A DNA stretch of 64,000 nt from Bog-473 sp963753115 (GTDB taxonomy: Bacteria; Actinomycetota; Acidimicrobiia; Acidimicrobiales; RAAP-2). A program made the position numbers and the translations under genes. The notes beneath the pieces are model-generated. The model did no database searches and was not told where the DNA came from. It saw only the letters and a program-made list of their open reading frames with translations. The DNA is taken from assembly GCA_963753115.1 (NCBI GenBank), contig CAVWBB010000016.1, forward strand, positions 1-64,000, in the 5' to 3' direction. Each line of letters begins with the position of its first letter. Positions within the stretch are counted from its first letter, which is position 1. This document shows positions 9,748 to 18,349 of this stretch, one piece after another.

Positions 9748-10390
9748 TCAGTTCTTGAGGATGAACTGGTAGCTGAAGGGCGCTGACGGCGGGGTCAACG
9801 TCTGGCTCCGCTTTCCCGATGTCACCGTCACCTTCGTCCCACCGGCCCCGACGTCCACAGCTGCAGGGCCCCAGGAGGAGCTCCTTCTGTGAGCTGTTCG
9901 GGTTGAGGATGCCGGCGAAGGCCGGGCGCTGTCCCGCCGCGCCGATGCTCACCCAGGAACGGCCGGTCGTGGTGGTCACCGTGACGGCATAGGCGGCGAT
10001 GTCGACGCGGTAGGTTGCCGTGCCGTTCCCGGTGGAGACCTGGGTCACCAGTGGCGCTTTCGTGGGCGCCGTTCCGTGGTGCTGCGGCGCCTGCGCCGCG
10101 GGCGGGTTGTTGGTTCCGCTCTTGTCGATCACGCCCGCCTTTACGAGCCCGAGCGCCGCGCCAGCGGCGAGGACGGCCAGGGCCACGATGACCACCAGCA
10201 CCCGGAGCAACCGGGACGAGCCAGGGCGGCTCCCACGACCATGGACTTCGACGGCGGGGATCTTGTCGGTGTCGGCGTAGGTCGGGGCGGCGTCGTTGAA
10301 GAGCCTTCCCTGGCTGTCGGTCACCGGCTCGACGACGGCCGTGGCAGACGGGTCAGGCCTGAGCCCTGCTTCGTCGGCTTGCACGTCCAT
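9748..10390 (-). CDS. single-TM protein with RodZ-C-like (DUF4115) domain, frameshifted
   Basis: Start ATG 10390 follows a GGAGGT. Residues 1-55 are cytosolic and acidic, one TM helix (LLRVLVVIVALAVLAAGAAL) follows, then a Pro/His linker and an external beta domain (ATYRVDIAAYAVTVTTTTGR, WVSIGAAGQ) as in the C-terminal domain of RodZ-like proteins. Near 9860-9875 the frame must shift to reach GAGGTKVTVTSGKRSQTLTP and the natural end FSYQFILKN at 9748. No helix-turn-helix is present, so it is not a complete RodZ. Function unknown, probably cell envelope. Confidence 0.65.
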
Positions 10391-10661
10391 GGCCGTTTCT
10401 CGACCTCCCACGCCCCGAACTTGAACTACGTCAAATTATGCGGCCCCACCACGCCGGGCCGGGCCCAGGGGCCCTCTTTGAGGGTACCCCTCGTTTCCAG
10501 GCACCAGGATCGCACGTGGCACGAGGAATTGGCGGGCACCACGGTCAGCCGGGGTCCCGATGCCCCGGATCGGAGATGCGGTCCGTCACGAACGACCGGA
10601 TCGGGCACGAATCGGCCGTGGCAGGAGCCCGGCGCTCCCGTTTCCGGGTCCGGGTCCGGTC

Positions 10662-11168
10662 TCAGCGACCCACGCTCCCGTCGAGCAGCTCCCGGGTGAG
10701 GTCCATGTGCCCGACGTGGCGTGCGGCCTCCTCAATGAGGTGGAACACCGCCCAGCGGTAGGTCGTCGGGCGGAAGTCCCCCCTGGAGGGGAGGTCGAGG
10801 GAGGGGGCCTCATCGAGGACCGCGTCGGCCAGTGCACTCTCCCGGCGGTAGAACGCCACGGCCTCGTCGACGCCCCAAGTGTCGGGCAGTTCGAACATGT
10901 GGGCGCGCCAGGCCATGTCCATCGGCTCGCCGGCGCAGATGGCCCGGAGCCACAGGCGTTCGGTGTAGCCGAGATGGACGACGAGCACGCCGAGTGAGTT
11001 GGCGGTCGGCGTCGGCTGCCAGCGCAGCTGCCCTGCGTCGAGGCCCTCCACCTTGAAGATGGCGCTCTCGCGCAGGTGCTGGAGCCAGGCCCGCGCCATG
11101 GTCATCTCGTCGAGCGGCTCTGGCTCCGCGGGCCGGGGCACCCGCAACTGTGGTGGTGTCTCGGACAT
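10662..11168 (-). CDS. DinB/DUF664 family protein
   Basis: A 168-residue four-helix protein of the DinB/YfiT superfamily, DUF664 branch. Recognisable segments are MARAWLQHLRESAIFKVEGL, LVVHLGYTERLW with the first metal-ligand His, and HLIEEAARHVGHMDLTRELL carrying the last His. Such proteins bind a divalent metal; some are thiol-dependent transferases (for example with mycothiol), but the substrate here is unknown. It is followed upstream by a secreted protein gene on the same strand. Confidence 0.85.
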   Translation of the reverse strand: MSETPPQLRVPRPAEPEPLDEMTMARAWLQHLRESAIFKVEGLDAGQLRWQPTPTANSLGVLVVHLGYTERLWLRAICAGEPMDMAWRAHMFELPDTWGVDEAVAFYRRESALADAVLDEAPSLDLPSRGDFRPTTYRWAVFHLIEEAARHVGHMDLTRELLDGSVGR

Positions 11169-11194
11169 CGTGGAGGGCTGGTGCGCCCGGGGTG

Positions 11195-11710
11195 TTACGG
11201 GCTGGCGACCGTGGTGGGCGTGACGAGGGTCCCGCCACAGACACCGACGTACCAGTTGGAGATGGTCGTGCCGTCGGTCACCAGCTGTTTGTTCTGCCCC
11301 AGCGTGGCGAAGGACGTCGCGAGACCCTGCAGGCTCGATGCGTTCTGGATGTCGGTCCTGACCTGCTTGACGAACGTCAACAGGTTCTTGAAGGCAGCCT
11401 GCACGTTCGGCGGGGCGGTCCTGATGACACCGAGGGCCTTCTGGACGTTGGAGGCGTCGGTGCTGTACGCCTTGAGCAAGGCCTGCTTGGCTTGGGCGAA
11501 GTTGCCCGACGTCATCGCCTTCTCAATGGAGGTGCCGACAGAACTCGAACCCGACTGCTCGTTCTTGACGGCCTTGCACATCGCGCTCTTGGGATTCGAT
11601 CCCTTGGTCTTGTGACTGGCCGACGCCGCAGTCACCGTCAGCGGGGCCAGAGCCAGTGTCAGGCCGAGCACGCCGGCACACATCCCGATCCACCTCGATC
11701 GCCGTTTCAT
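11195..11710 (-). CDS. secreted hypothetical protein
   Basis: A 171-residue protein with a clear signal peptide (MKRRSRWIGMCAGVLGLTLALAP, cleaved near ASAS). The mature part is helical, with two cysteines (SAMCKAV and YVGVCGG) that could form a disulfide. Start ATG 11710 is set by GGAGGTGGCGAGG directly upstream; an earlier in-frame start at 11767 lacks one. An imperfect 16-bp palindrome (12 of 16 positions symmetric) at 11736-11751 lies in the promoter region and may be an operator. No family recognised. Confidence 0.6.
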   Translation of the reverse strand: MKRRSRWIGMCAGVLGLTLALAPLTVTAASASHKTKGSNPKSAMCKAVKNEQSGSSSVGTSIEKAMTSGNFAQAKQALLKAYSTDASNVQKALGVIRTAPPNVQAAFKNLLTFVKQVRTDIQNASSLQGLATSFATLGQNKQLVTDGTTISNWYVGVCGGTLVTPTTVASP

Positions 11711-11817
11711 CCTCGCCACCTCCGTCTCGCGAAATGTGACGATAACGTTACAACACCCCTTGCGCACAGACCCGACAACTCCGGGATCGGCGACACACGC
11801 ATGCCAGCGGCTCCAGC

Positions 11818-11846
11818 CTGAATCGCTGACGAACGGGCGTTATGGT
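11818..11846 (+). promoter_or_regulatory. candidate sigma-70-type promoter for the SDR/amidohydrolase operon
   Basis: CTGAAT (11818-11823) and TATGGT (11841-11846) are separated by 17 bases. It is the only such pair close before the TTG start at 11885. The match to consensus is moderate. Confidence 0.35.
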
Positions 11847-11851
11847 GGGAG

Positions 11852-11866
11852 CTGACGAGGCGTCAG
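11852..11866. promoter_or_regulatory. palindromic operator candidate CTGACG-AGG-CGTCAG
   Basis: A perfect 6-bp inverted repeat with a 3-base centre, just past the putative -10 box and 18 bases before the first operon gene. The location suits a repressor (TetR-like site). No matching regulator gene lies next to it. Confidence 0.45.
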
Positions 11867-11884
11867 AAAAACGGGGGGCACGCG

Positions 11885-12757
11885 TTGGATGATCTGAACG
11901 GCAAGGTTGCCGTCGTCACCGGGGGAGCGGCCGGCGTCGGCCGCGGCATCACGGAGTCGTTGCTGGAAGAGGGCGCCCGGGTCGTCATCGCCGACATCGA
12001 GGAGCCGGTGCTGCAGGCGGCCGTCAAGGAGCTCGCCGACTCCGGGTCCGTGCGCGGCGTCGTGACCGACGTGTCCTCGGCAGCCTCGGTCGAGGCGCTG
12101 GCCGAGGATGTCTTCGCCCAGGAGGGCGCCTGCCACCTGCTCTTCAACAACGCCGGCGTGACCTCGGGCGGGGGAGGACGGCCGTGGGAACAAGAACCCA
12201 ACGACTGGGTCTGGTGTTTCTCGGTCAACGTGTTCGGCGTGGCCAACGGCATGCTGTCGTTCGTGCCCCGCATGATTGCGTCGGGGGAGCCAGGCGTGGT
12301 GATCAACACGTCGAGCATGGACGGAGGCATCGCGCCGGTGCCCTACGCATCGGTCTACGCCTCCAGCAAGGCCGCCATCTCCTGCCTCACCGAGGCGCTG
12401 GCCCACCAGCTGATCGCCGCCGGCACCGAGCTGCGGGCGTCCGTGTTCTACCCCTCGGGTGGCCTGCTGGACACGGGCCTCTGGACCGCGCAGCGCAACC
12501 GACCTGACGCCCTCCAACGGACCCGGCCACGGCCGCCGGCACCGGGGACCACCTTCGAGGAGTTCAAGGAGCAGCTCGAGGCGGCGGGACGCCCCGTGCA
12601 GATCATGGACCTGCGTGAGCTCGGCCGCTTCTGCGTGCAGGGCGTCAAGCGGGGCGACTTCATCATCGGGCACGGGCTCGACGAGGCCGCGTCCATGCTG
12701 CACCGCCGGGCGGACGCCATCGGGGCCGGGCAGCTTCCCCCGGCGGCGTTGAGCTGA
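11885..12757 (+). CDS. SDR-family oxidoreductase
   Basis: A 290-residue short-chain dehydrogenase. NAD(P)-binding TGGAAGVGRG is at about residues 12-21, NNAGV near 90 and the catalytic YASSKAAI (Tyr/Lys) near 160. Acidic Asp-Ile-Glu after the second strand (VVIADIEEP) suggests NAD preference. The start is TTG at 11885 (product begins MDDLNGKVAVVTGG) with a G-rich ribosome site. First gene of a six-gene plus-strand operon whose next gene starts at the overlapping TGATG. Substrate unknown; probably a step in catabolism of a hydroxylated compound. Confidence 0.88.
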   Translation: MDDLNGKVAVVTGGAAGVGRGITESLLEEGARVVIADIEEPVLQAAVKELADSGSVRGVVTDVSSAASVEALAEDVFAQEGACHLLFNNAGVTSGGGGRPWEQEPNDWVWCFSVNVFGVANGMLSFVPRMIASGEPGVVINTSSMDGGIAPVPYASVYASSKAAISCLTEALAHQLIAAGTELRASVFYPSGGLLDTGLWTAQRNRPDALQRTRPRPPAPGTTFEEFKEQLEAAGRPVQIMDLRELGRFCVQGVKRGDFIIGHGLDEAASMLHRRADAIGAGQLPPAALS

Positions 12758-13998
12758 TGACGGCGACCGCCCCCGAGCGGGCGCGCTACACGGTCGTCTC
12801 GGCCGACGGCCATGCGGGTGGCGATATTCAGGACTACCGGCCGTACCTGGCCAGCCGCTGGCACGACGAGTTCGACGCCTGGGCGGCCCAGTACGTGAAT
12901 CCCTACGCCGATCTGATCGCGCCCATTGCCTACCGGAGCTGGGACAGCGACCGCCGCCTGGCCGAGACCGAATCCGACGGCATCGCGGCCGAGGTGCTGT
13001 TCCCCAACACCGTGCCCCCCTTCTTCGCCGAGGGGAACCTGGTGGCCCTGCCTCCGTCCCCCGAGGACTACGAGCGCCGCTGGGCCGGCGTGCAGGCGCA
13101 CAACCGCTGGTTGGCCGACTTCTGCGCCGCCACGCCGGGTCGGCGGGCCGGCATCGTCCAGGTCTTCGCCAACGACATGGCGGACGCCGTCGAGGAGGTG
13201 CGCTGGGCCGCCTCCACCTTCGACCCCTTCGGCGGCATCCTCTTGCCCTCCATCCCGCCCAATTCCCACCTGCCGCCTCTGTGGGAGGACCACTACGAGC
13301 CGCTCTGGCAGGTGTGCGCCGATCTCGACGTGCCCATCAACATCCACGGGGGCAGCGCGCTGCCCGACTACGGGGAGCACGAGGCGGCGCGGTCGATGAT
13401 GCTGATTGAGATCCCCTGGTTCAGCCACCGCTCCGTCTGGCACCTCATCTTCTCCGGCGTGCTGGAGCGGCACCCGACCCTGCGCTTCGCCGTCACGGAG
13501 CAGGGGGTGGCCTGGCTGCCACGCGGGCTGGAGACGCTGGACTGGTTCTACGGCCGCATGACGACGGCCAATGCGGCCGAGGCGAATTTCTTCGGTGCCG
13601 CCGCGGCGAAAATGACGATGACCCCGACGGAGTACTTCGCCCGCAACTTCTGGATCGGGGCCAGCTTCTTGCGCCCGAGCGAGGCGCCGCTCTGCCGCGA
13701 CCTCGGGATCGAGCACGTGATGTGGGGGGCGGACTACCCGCACTCCGAGGGCAGCTACCCCTACACGACCGAGGCCCTCCGCGTGGCCTTCGCCGACTAC
13801 GCAGAGCCCGAGGTGCGCGCCATGGTGGAATCGACCGCGGCGTCGTTCTACGGCTTCGACCTCAATCAGCTGCGGCCCATCGGTGACCGGGTCGGCCCGG
13901 AGGTGGCGGATGTCGCCCGGCCGCTGTCCCAGGAGAACTGGCCGACCGCAACGACCTGTAACGCCTTCGATCCCACGCAGATCCTGCGTGCCTGGTGA
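12757..13998 (+). CDS. amidohydrolase_2-family metal-dependent hydrolase/decarboxylase (1)
   Basis: A 413-residue TIM-barrel protein of the amidohydrolase 2 (ACMSD-like) family. The first metal motif is SADGHAGG near the N terminus, followed by NIHGGSALPD and WGADYPHSEG with the terminal Asp and His. Family members are zinc hydrolases or nonoxidative decarboxylases. It overlaps the SDR gene and is followed by an ADC-like gene and a second, related amidohydrolase, which implies one pathway. Whether it hydrolyses or decarboxylates is not decidable from sequence. Confidence 0.85.
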   Translation: MTATAPERARYTVVSADGHAGGDIQDYRPYLASRWHDEFDAWAAQYVNPYADLIAPIAYRSWDSDRRLAETESDGIAAEVLFPNTVPPFFAEGNLVALPPSPEDYERRWAGVQAHNRWLADFCAATPGRRAGIVQVFANDMADAVEEVRWAASTFDPFGGILLPSIPPNSHLPPLWEDHYEPLWQVCADLDVPINIHGGSALPDYGEHEAARSMMLIEIPWFSHRSVWHLIFSGVLERHPTLRFAVTEQGVAWLPRGLETLDWFYGRMTTANAAEANFFGAAAAKMTMTPTEYFARNFWIGASFLRPSEAPLCRDLGIEHVMWGADYPHSEGSYPYTTEALRVAFADYAEPEVRAMVESTAASFYGFDLNQLRPIGDRVGPEVADVARPLSQENWPTATTCNAFDPTQILRAW

Positions 13999-14014
13999 GC
14001 AGAGAGGAGCACAC

Positions 14015-14791
14015 ATGACGACGGTCCGCTACGGCGCACGCGCCACGCAGGTGAACCGGGAGATCGAGGCCAAGAAGGCCGACATCTGGTCCGAGGCGGT
14101 CACGGCCGTCTACGAGACGGACCCCGAGATCATTGCGGCCATTCTGCCGCCACCCCTCGAGCCGGGCCCCGATCCTCTCGTCCGCATCACCATCACCCGG
14201 GTCGAGATGCCCGGGCTGCCGGTGTTCGGCGCCGGCTGGATCGGCGTGCAGGCGCGGCACGAGGACCGGCTGGGGGAATACCCGATCCTGATGCCGATGA
14301 CGACGGAGCAGTCGCTCATCGGCGGCCGGGAGGTCAACGGCGAGCCCAAGAAGCTGGCCGAGGTCGAGGTCAGCCGCGACGGCGCCCACGTGTCGGCCCG
14401 CATCGCCCGCATGGGCTCGCTGATCTGTGAGATCACGGGCACCGTCACCGGAACGCGCGAGAACTACGAGCTGGAGAAGACGGATTTCTGGTTCAAGCTG
14501 TCGCCCTCCTGCGAAGAGGCAGGCGTGCTCGACCAGGACCCCCTCCTCGTCTACGGCGAGAAGACGGAGCGGACCAGGCTGCACGAGTCCATTGAGGGCG
14601 AGCTCATCTTGAAGGAGGCCCCCCTCGACCCGGTGGCCGACCTGGTGGTGCGCCGCATGGTGGACATCAACTGGACGGAGCGGGCCTCCACGCAGGTGGG
14701 CCGCGTCATCGGGCCGGTGCCCCGGGCCGGCCTCGAGCCGTTCATCCATCAGCGCTACGACGACATGTCGGTGCTCGGAGCGAAGCGATGA
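14015..14791 (+). CDS. acetoacetate decarboxylase (ADC) family protein
   Basis: A 258-residue protein of the ADC superfamily. The hallmark strand with the Schiff-base lysine region reads GGREVNGEPKKLAEVEV, preceded by EYPILMPMTTEQSLI. Start ATG 14015 has GAGAGGAG upstream. True ADC decarboxylates acetoacetate, but many relatives are aldolase- or hydrolase-like, so the reaction is inferred only to class. Its stop overlaps the next start by ATGA, indicating translational coupling with the second amidohydrolase. Confidence 0.82.
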   Translation: MTTVRYGARATQVNREIEAKKADIWSEAVTAVYETDPEIIAAILPPPLEPGPDPLVRITITRVEMPGLPVFGAGWIGVQARHEDRLGEYPILMPMTTEQSLIGGREVNGEPKKLAEVEVSRDGAHVSARIARMGSLICEITGTVTGTRENYELEKTDFWFKLSPSCEEAGVLDQDPLLVYGEKTERTRLHESIEGELILKEAPLDPVADLVVRRMVDINWTERASTQVGRVIGPVPRAGLEPFIHQRYDDMSVLGAKR

Positions 14792-16044
14792 GCGACCGCT
14801 ACCTGATCATCTCGGCCGACGCCCACGCCGGCCTGCAGTCCGAGGGCTACCGGCCCTATCTCGAGGAGCGGTACCACCCGCAGTTCGACGAGTACCTGGC
14901 CGAGCGCCAGGCCAACCGCGACCAGCTGCTGCAGATGAATTACGACTACATCATGGGGTGGGAGACCGACAACGAGGAGGGCCTGCGCGGCGCCTGGGAC
15001 ATCGACCAGCGCGACAAGGAGCTCGACGCCGACGGAGTGACAGCCGAGGTCATGTTCGCCGACGCCGACGCCATCACGGGCATGGCCTCGCCCCCGTTCG
15101 GCGCGGGGCTCTCCGCGGGCGCCATCGCCGACCCCGAGCTGGCCTTCGCCGGCGCGCGGGCCCACAACCGCTTCCTGGCCGAGATGTGCAGCCGCAGCCC
15201 GGAACGCCACGGCGGCATTGCGCTGGTGCCCATCACCCATGGCGTCGAGCGCTCGGTGGCCGAGATCGAGTGGCTGGTCGAGCAGCCGGGTATCCGCGGC
15301 ATCATGATCCCGACGATGTGGCACGACCTCACGCCGTACAACCACCCGGACTACGACCCGGTGTGGGCGGCCTGCCAGGAAGCCGGCTTCCCGGTGCACA
15401 CCCACTCGGGAGAGGCGCCCCAGGACGAGTACAACGACAACGTCGGGATCTACCTCGCCGAGGTGGTCTGGTGGGCCGCCCGGCCGATGTGGCACCTGCT
15501 CTTCTCCGGGGCGTTCGAACGCTTCCCGCGGTTGAAGTACGTCGTGACCGAGGCGGCAGCCTATTGGGCCGCGGACATGATGTGGAAGTGGGACCAGTAC
15601 ATGGGCGGCGGCCACACCACCAAGAAGATGGCTGCGCTGCTGAAGGGCAAGATCAGCAAACTGCCCTCGGACTACTTCGGCGAGAACATCTTCATCGGCG
15701 CGTCCACCATGTCGCGCGAGGAGATCCGCCGCCGCCACATCCTGGGCTGCGACGTGGTCATGTGGGGAACCGACTACCCGCACCCCGAGGGGACGTGGCC
15801 CCACACCCAGGAGCGCCTGCGCGGCGATTTCGGCGACATCCCGGTGGAGGACGCCCGGAAGCTGCTGGGCGAGACAGCGGCCCGTTGCTACGACTTCGAC
15901 CTCGACGCGCTGCGCCCGGTGGCCGAGCGCATCGGCCCCACGCCGGCGGACCTGGGCCAGGACCCCGCACTGCGGACCGACCCCGAGGAGATCCGCACGG
16001 CGCGCTGGTGGAAGGACGAGTACAAGGTCCAGGCACCCGGGTGA
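14788..16044 (+). CDS. amidohydrolase_2-family metal-dependent hydrolase/decarboxylase (2)
   Basis: A 418-residue paralogue of the gene at 12757. Metal and active-site segments are IISADAHAGLQ at the start, HTHSGEAPQDEY in the middle and WGTDYPHPEG near the end. The two paralogues share the opening (SADxHAG...YRPYL) but differ in the middle loops, so they probably act on successive or related substrates. ATGA overlap with the ADC-like gene. Confidence 0.85.
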   Translation: MSDRYLIISADAHAGLQSEGYRPYLEERYHPQFDEYLAERQANRDQLLQMNYDYIMGWETDNEEGLRGAWDIDQRDKELDADGVTAEVMFADADAITGMASPPFGAGLSAGAIADPELAFAGARAHNRFLAEMCSRSPERHGGIALVPITHGVERSVAEIEWLVEQPGIRGIMIPTMWHDLTPYNHPDYDPVWAACQEAGFPVHTHSGEAPQDEYNDNVGIYLAEVVWWAARPMWHLLFSGAFERFPRLKYVVTEAAAYWAADMMWKWDQYMGGGHTTKKMAALLKGKISKLPSDYFGENIFIGASTMSREEIRRRHILGCDVVMWGTDYPHPEGTWPHTQERLRGDFGDIPVEDARKLLGETAARCYDFDLDALRPVAERIGPTPADLGQDPALRTDPEEIRTARWWKDEYKVQAPG

Positions 16045-16054
16045 CCAACCCGGC

Positions 16055-16618
16055 ATGAACTCGGCCCACATGGAGTACTGCGCCAGCGACGACTGGCGCC
16101 GGCTCGTCCACGAGACCATCCTCCCGGTCGCCCTGGCGGACGTGGAGCTGGGCGACGCGGCCATCGAGATCGGGCCCGGGCCGGGGTTCACGACCGACAT
16201 CCTGCGGACCAAGACGGCACACCTCACCGCGGTGGAGCTCGATGAGGGGCTGGCAGCGGGTCTGGCGGAGCGCATGGCCGGCGGTAACGTCGAAGTCGTG
16301 GTGGGTGACGCCACCGCGCTCGCCTTCGCCCCGGGGCGATTCACCGGCGCCGCCTCGTTCCACATGCTCCACCACATCGCGCCCGCCGAGGCCCAGGACC
16401 GGGTCTTCGCCGAGCTGGCGCGCGTCCTGGTGCCGGGCAGCGCGCTGGTGGCGGCCGATGGCGTCTACAGCGAGGGCAGCGCGCTCTTCCACGAGGACGA
16501 CACCTACAACCCGATCGACCCGGAGGAGCTCGAGCCGCGGCTGACCTCCGCCGGCTTCGGTGGGGTGCGGGTGCGGACGTACGACCTCGGGTGGGTGTGC
16601 ACGGCCCGACTGGCCTGA
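16055..16618 (+). CDS. class I SAM-dependent methyltransferase
   Basis: A 187-residue Rossmann methyltransferase. SAM-binding motif I is EIGPGPGFTTDIL (about residues 33-45), the acidic residue after strand 2 is VELDEG, and VVGDATALAFAPG is motif III. The HMLHHIAP segment is typical of small-molecule methyltransferases. It starts 10 bases after the second amidohydrolase. Substrate unknown, but context suggests a pathway intermediate. Confidence 0.85.
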   Translation: MNSAHMEYCASDDWRRLVHETILPVALADVELGDAAIEIGPGPGFTTDILRTKTAHLTAVELDEGLAAGLAERMAGGNVEVVVGDATALAFAPGRFTGAASFHMLHHIAPAEAQDRVFAELARVLVPGSALVAADGVYSEGSALFHEDDTYNPIDPEELEPRLTSAGFGGVRVRTYDLGWVCTARLA

Positions 16619-16637
16619 CGGCGCCAGCGGGCGGCCC

Positions 16638-17525
16638 GTGATCACGATCCTCTTCGCCTTGGGGGCGGCGTTCTCCAACGCGTTGAACATGGTCACGCAG
16701 CACATGGCCAGCATCAGCGACCCCGGCCAGTCCAAGGGGTGGCGTTTCGTGCGCTACCTGGTGTCGAACCCGCTCTGGCTGTTCGGCTGGGTGGCCCTGG
16801 CCGGATCCTTCGTTTTTCAAGCCCTTGCCCTGCACAACGGGCAGATGTCCGTTGTGCAGCCCCTCTTGGTGACCGAGCTGGTCTTCGCCCTGGTGCTGCG
16901 CCGGCTGTGGATCCGCCAGCAGATCCGTGACATCACCTGGTGGGCGGCCGCCGTGACCTGCGGCGCGCTGGCGCTCTTCGTGGCCGTGTCGGAGCCGACG
17001 GGAGGCCACGCGCAGCCGACCAGCTCGGCCTGGATCGGCGCCACCGTCGCCACCGGAGGGGCGGCGGCGATCCTGGCCTTCGTCGGCAGGCGCGGCTCGC
17101 CGGTGCGCCGCGCCGCGGCGTTGGGCTCGGCGACAGCGATCCTCTGGGCTCTCGTGGCCACGTTCATCAAGGCGATGACCGACACCCTCACGCAGTTCGG
17201 GCCTGTCGGCATGTTCACGCACTGGCCGGTCTACGCGCTGATCGTCGTCAGCATCCTGGCCGAGCTGCTCGACCAGACGGCGCTGCATGTCGGACCGCTC
17301 AGCATCTCGCAACCCTGCATCGTGCTCGTGGACCCGATGGTGAGCATCGTGCTGAGCGTCTGGGTCTTCGCCGAGGTCTTCACCGAGAACGCACTGCGCC
17401 TGACCGTCGGCTTCGTCTCCTTCGCGGTCATGTGCGTGGCGGCGACGGTGCTGGCCCGGACGACCCCGGCCACCATGGCGCGCGGGACGGGCCCGGCTAC
17501 ATCGCCTCCTCTGGGAACAAGCTGA
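16638..17525 (+). CDS. DMT (EamA-like) family transporter
   Basis: About 295 residues with nine to ten TM helices (ITILFALGAAFSNALNMVTQ onward) as in drug/metabolite transporters. The GTG at 16638 is chosen because the helix begins there; an earlier frame-open region is non-coding-like. It ends the plus-strand operon and its 3' end overlaps the converging SDR gene by 29 bases. It may export or import a compound handled by the operon. Confidence 0.8.
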   Translation: MITILFALGAAFSNALNMVTQHMASISDPGQSKGWRFVRYLVSNPLWLFGWVALAGSFVFQALALHNGQMSVVQPLLVTELVFALVLRRLWIRQQIRDITWWAAAVTCGALALFVAVSEPTGGHAQPTSSAWIGATVATGGAAAILAFVGRRGSPVRRAAALGSATAILWALVATFIKAMTDTLTQFGPVGMFTHWPVYALIVVSILAELLDQTALHVGPLSISQPCIVLVDPMVSIVLSVWVFAEVFTENALRLTVGFVSFAVMCVAATVLARTTPATMARGTGPATSPPLGTS

Positions 17526-18342
17526 CCCAGTTGGTCTGCATGGACGCGCCATCGGCGACAATGGTGGCGCCGCAGACGTAGCGGGCGGCGGGGGAGCACA
17601 GGAAGAGGACCATGGCCGCCATTTCGTCGACCGTGCCCAGACGAACCGTCGTGCCCTCCGCCACCAGCTCGTCGGTGAAGCCCGCCTCCGTCCGTCCGAC
17701 GGAGGCCAGCTCGGCCTCGATGAGTCCCGGTGTCGAGAAGACGCCCGGGGCGAATGCATTGATGGTCACGCCCCGCCGCATCAGGTAGGGCGCCAGCGTC
17801 TTGACCATGTTGACGACGCCGGCGCGGGCCGCACCGGAGTGGACGAACATCGGCGCGCCGCGCTCGAAGGAGAACGTGTGCACGACGTTGACGATGGCTC
17901 CTGAGCCGGCCTCGGCCATGAGCCCCATGAAGCGGCTCGTCACGTTCCAGGTGCCGTTGAGGTTGAGGTCGACGACGGCGCGCCAGCCGTTGTCCGAGAT
18001 GCTGCTCGGCAGTCCCGGGAACTGGCCGCCGGCGTTGTTCACGAGGAAGTCGACCCGCCCGAAGCGCTCGTAGACGGTGTCGCGCAGCGCGTCGACCTGC
18101 TCGGGCTCGCGGATGTTGGTGGGCACCGCCAGGCAGCTGCCGCCGGCGCGGGTGATGGCGTCCGCCACCTCGTCGAGACGGGCCGCGGTCCGCCCCGCGA
18201 TCACGACGTGGCCGCCCAGGTGGGCGAGCCCGTGGGCCACTTCCCGCCCGAGCCCGGTGCCCCCGCCGGTGACGACGGCGACCGTGTCGTCGAACAACCC
18301 GCCGGCAAAGACGGAGACCGCCGGGCCGGCCGCCCAGGTCAC
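17497..18342 (-). CDS. SDR-family protein, 2,4-dienoyl-CoA reductase-like
   Basis: A 281-residue SDR. The cofactor motif is TGGGTGLGRE (about residues 25-34), NNAGG is present, and the C-terminal DGASMQTNW is standard. The usual YxxxK is missing; at that place the sequence is FVHSGAARAGV. Dienoyl-CoA reductases often show HSxAAKAGV there, so the fold and acyl-CoA role are plausible, although Lys is replaced by Arg here. It lies downstream of an acyl-CoA dehydrogenase on the same strand, which supports fatty acid or acyl-CoA metabolism. Start is GTG 18342. Confidence 0.75.
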   Translation of the reverse strand: MTWAAGPAVSVFAGGLFDDTVAVVTGGGTGLGREVAHGLAHLGGHVVIAGRTAARLDEVADAITRAGGSCLAVPTNIREPEQVDALRDTVYERFGRVDFLVNNAGGQFPGLPSSISDNGWRAVVDLNLNGTWNVTSRFMGLMAEAGSGAIVNVVHTFSFERGAPMFVHSGAARAGVVNMVKTLAPYLMRRGVTINAFAPGVFSTPGLIEAELASVGRTEAGFTDELVAEGTTVRLGTVDEMAAMVLFLCSPAARYVCGATIVADGASMQTNWVSLFPEEAM

Positions 18343-18349
18343 GGTGCTG

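Noticed and set aside
12448..16377. Very long antisense frames under the amidohydrolase/ADC operon
   Set aside because: Composition is low-complexity Gly/Arg/Val and nothing matches a family; the plus-strand genes overlap by ATGA and carry clear motifs.
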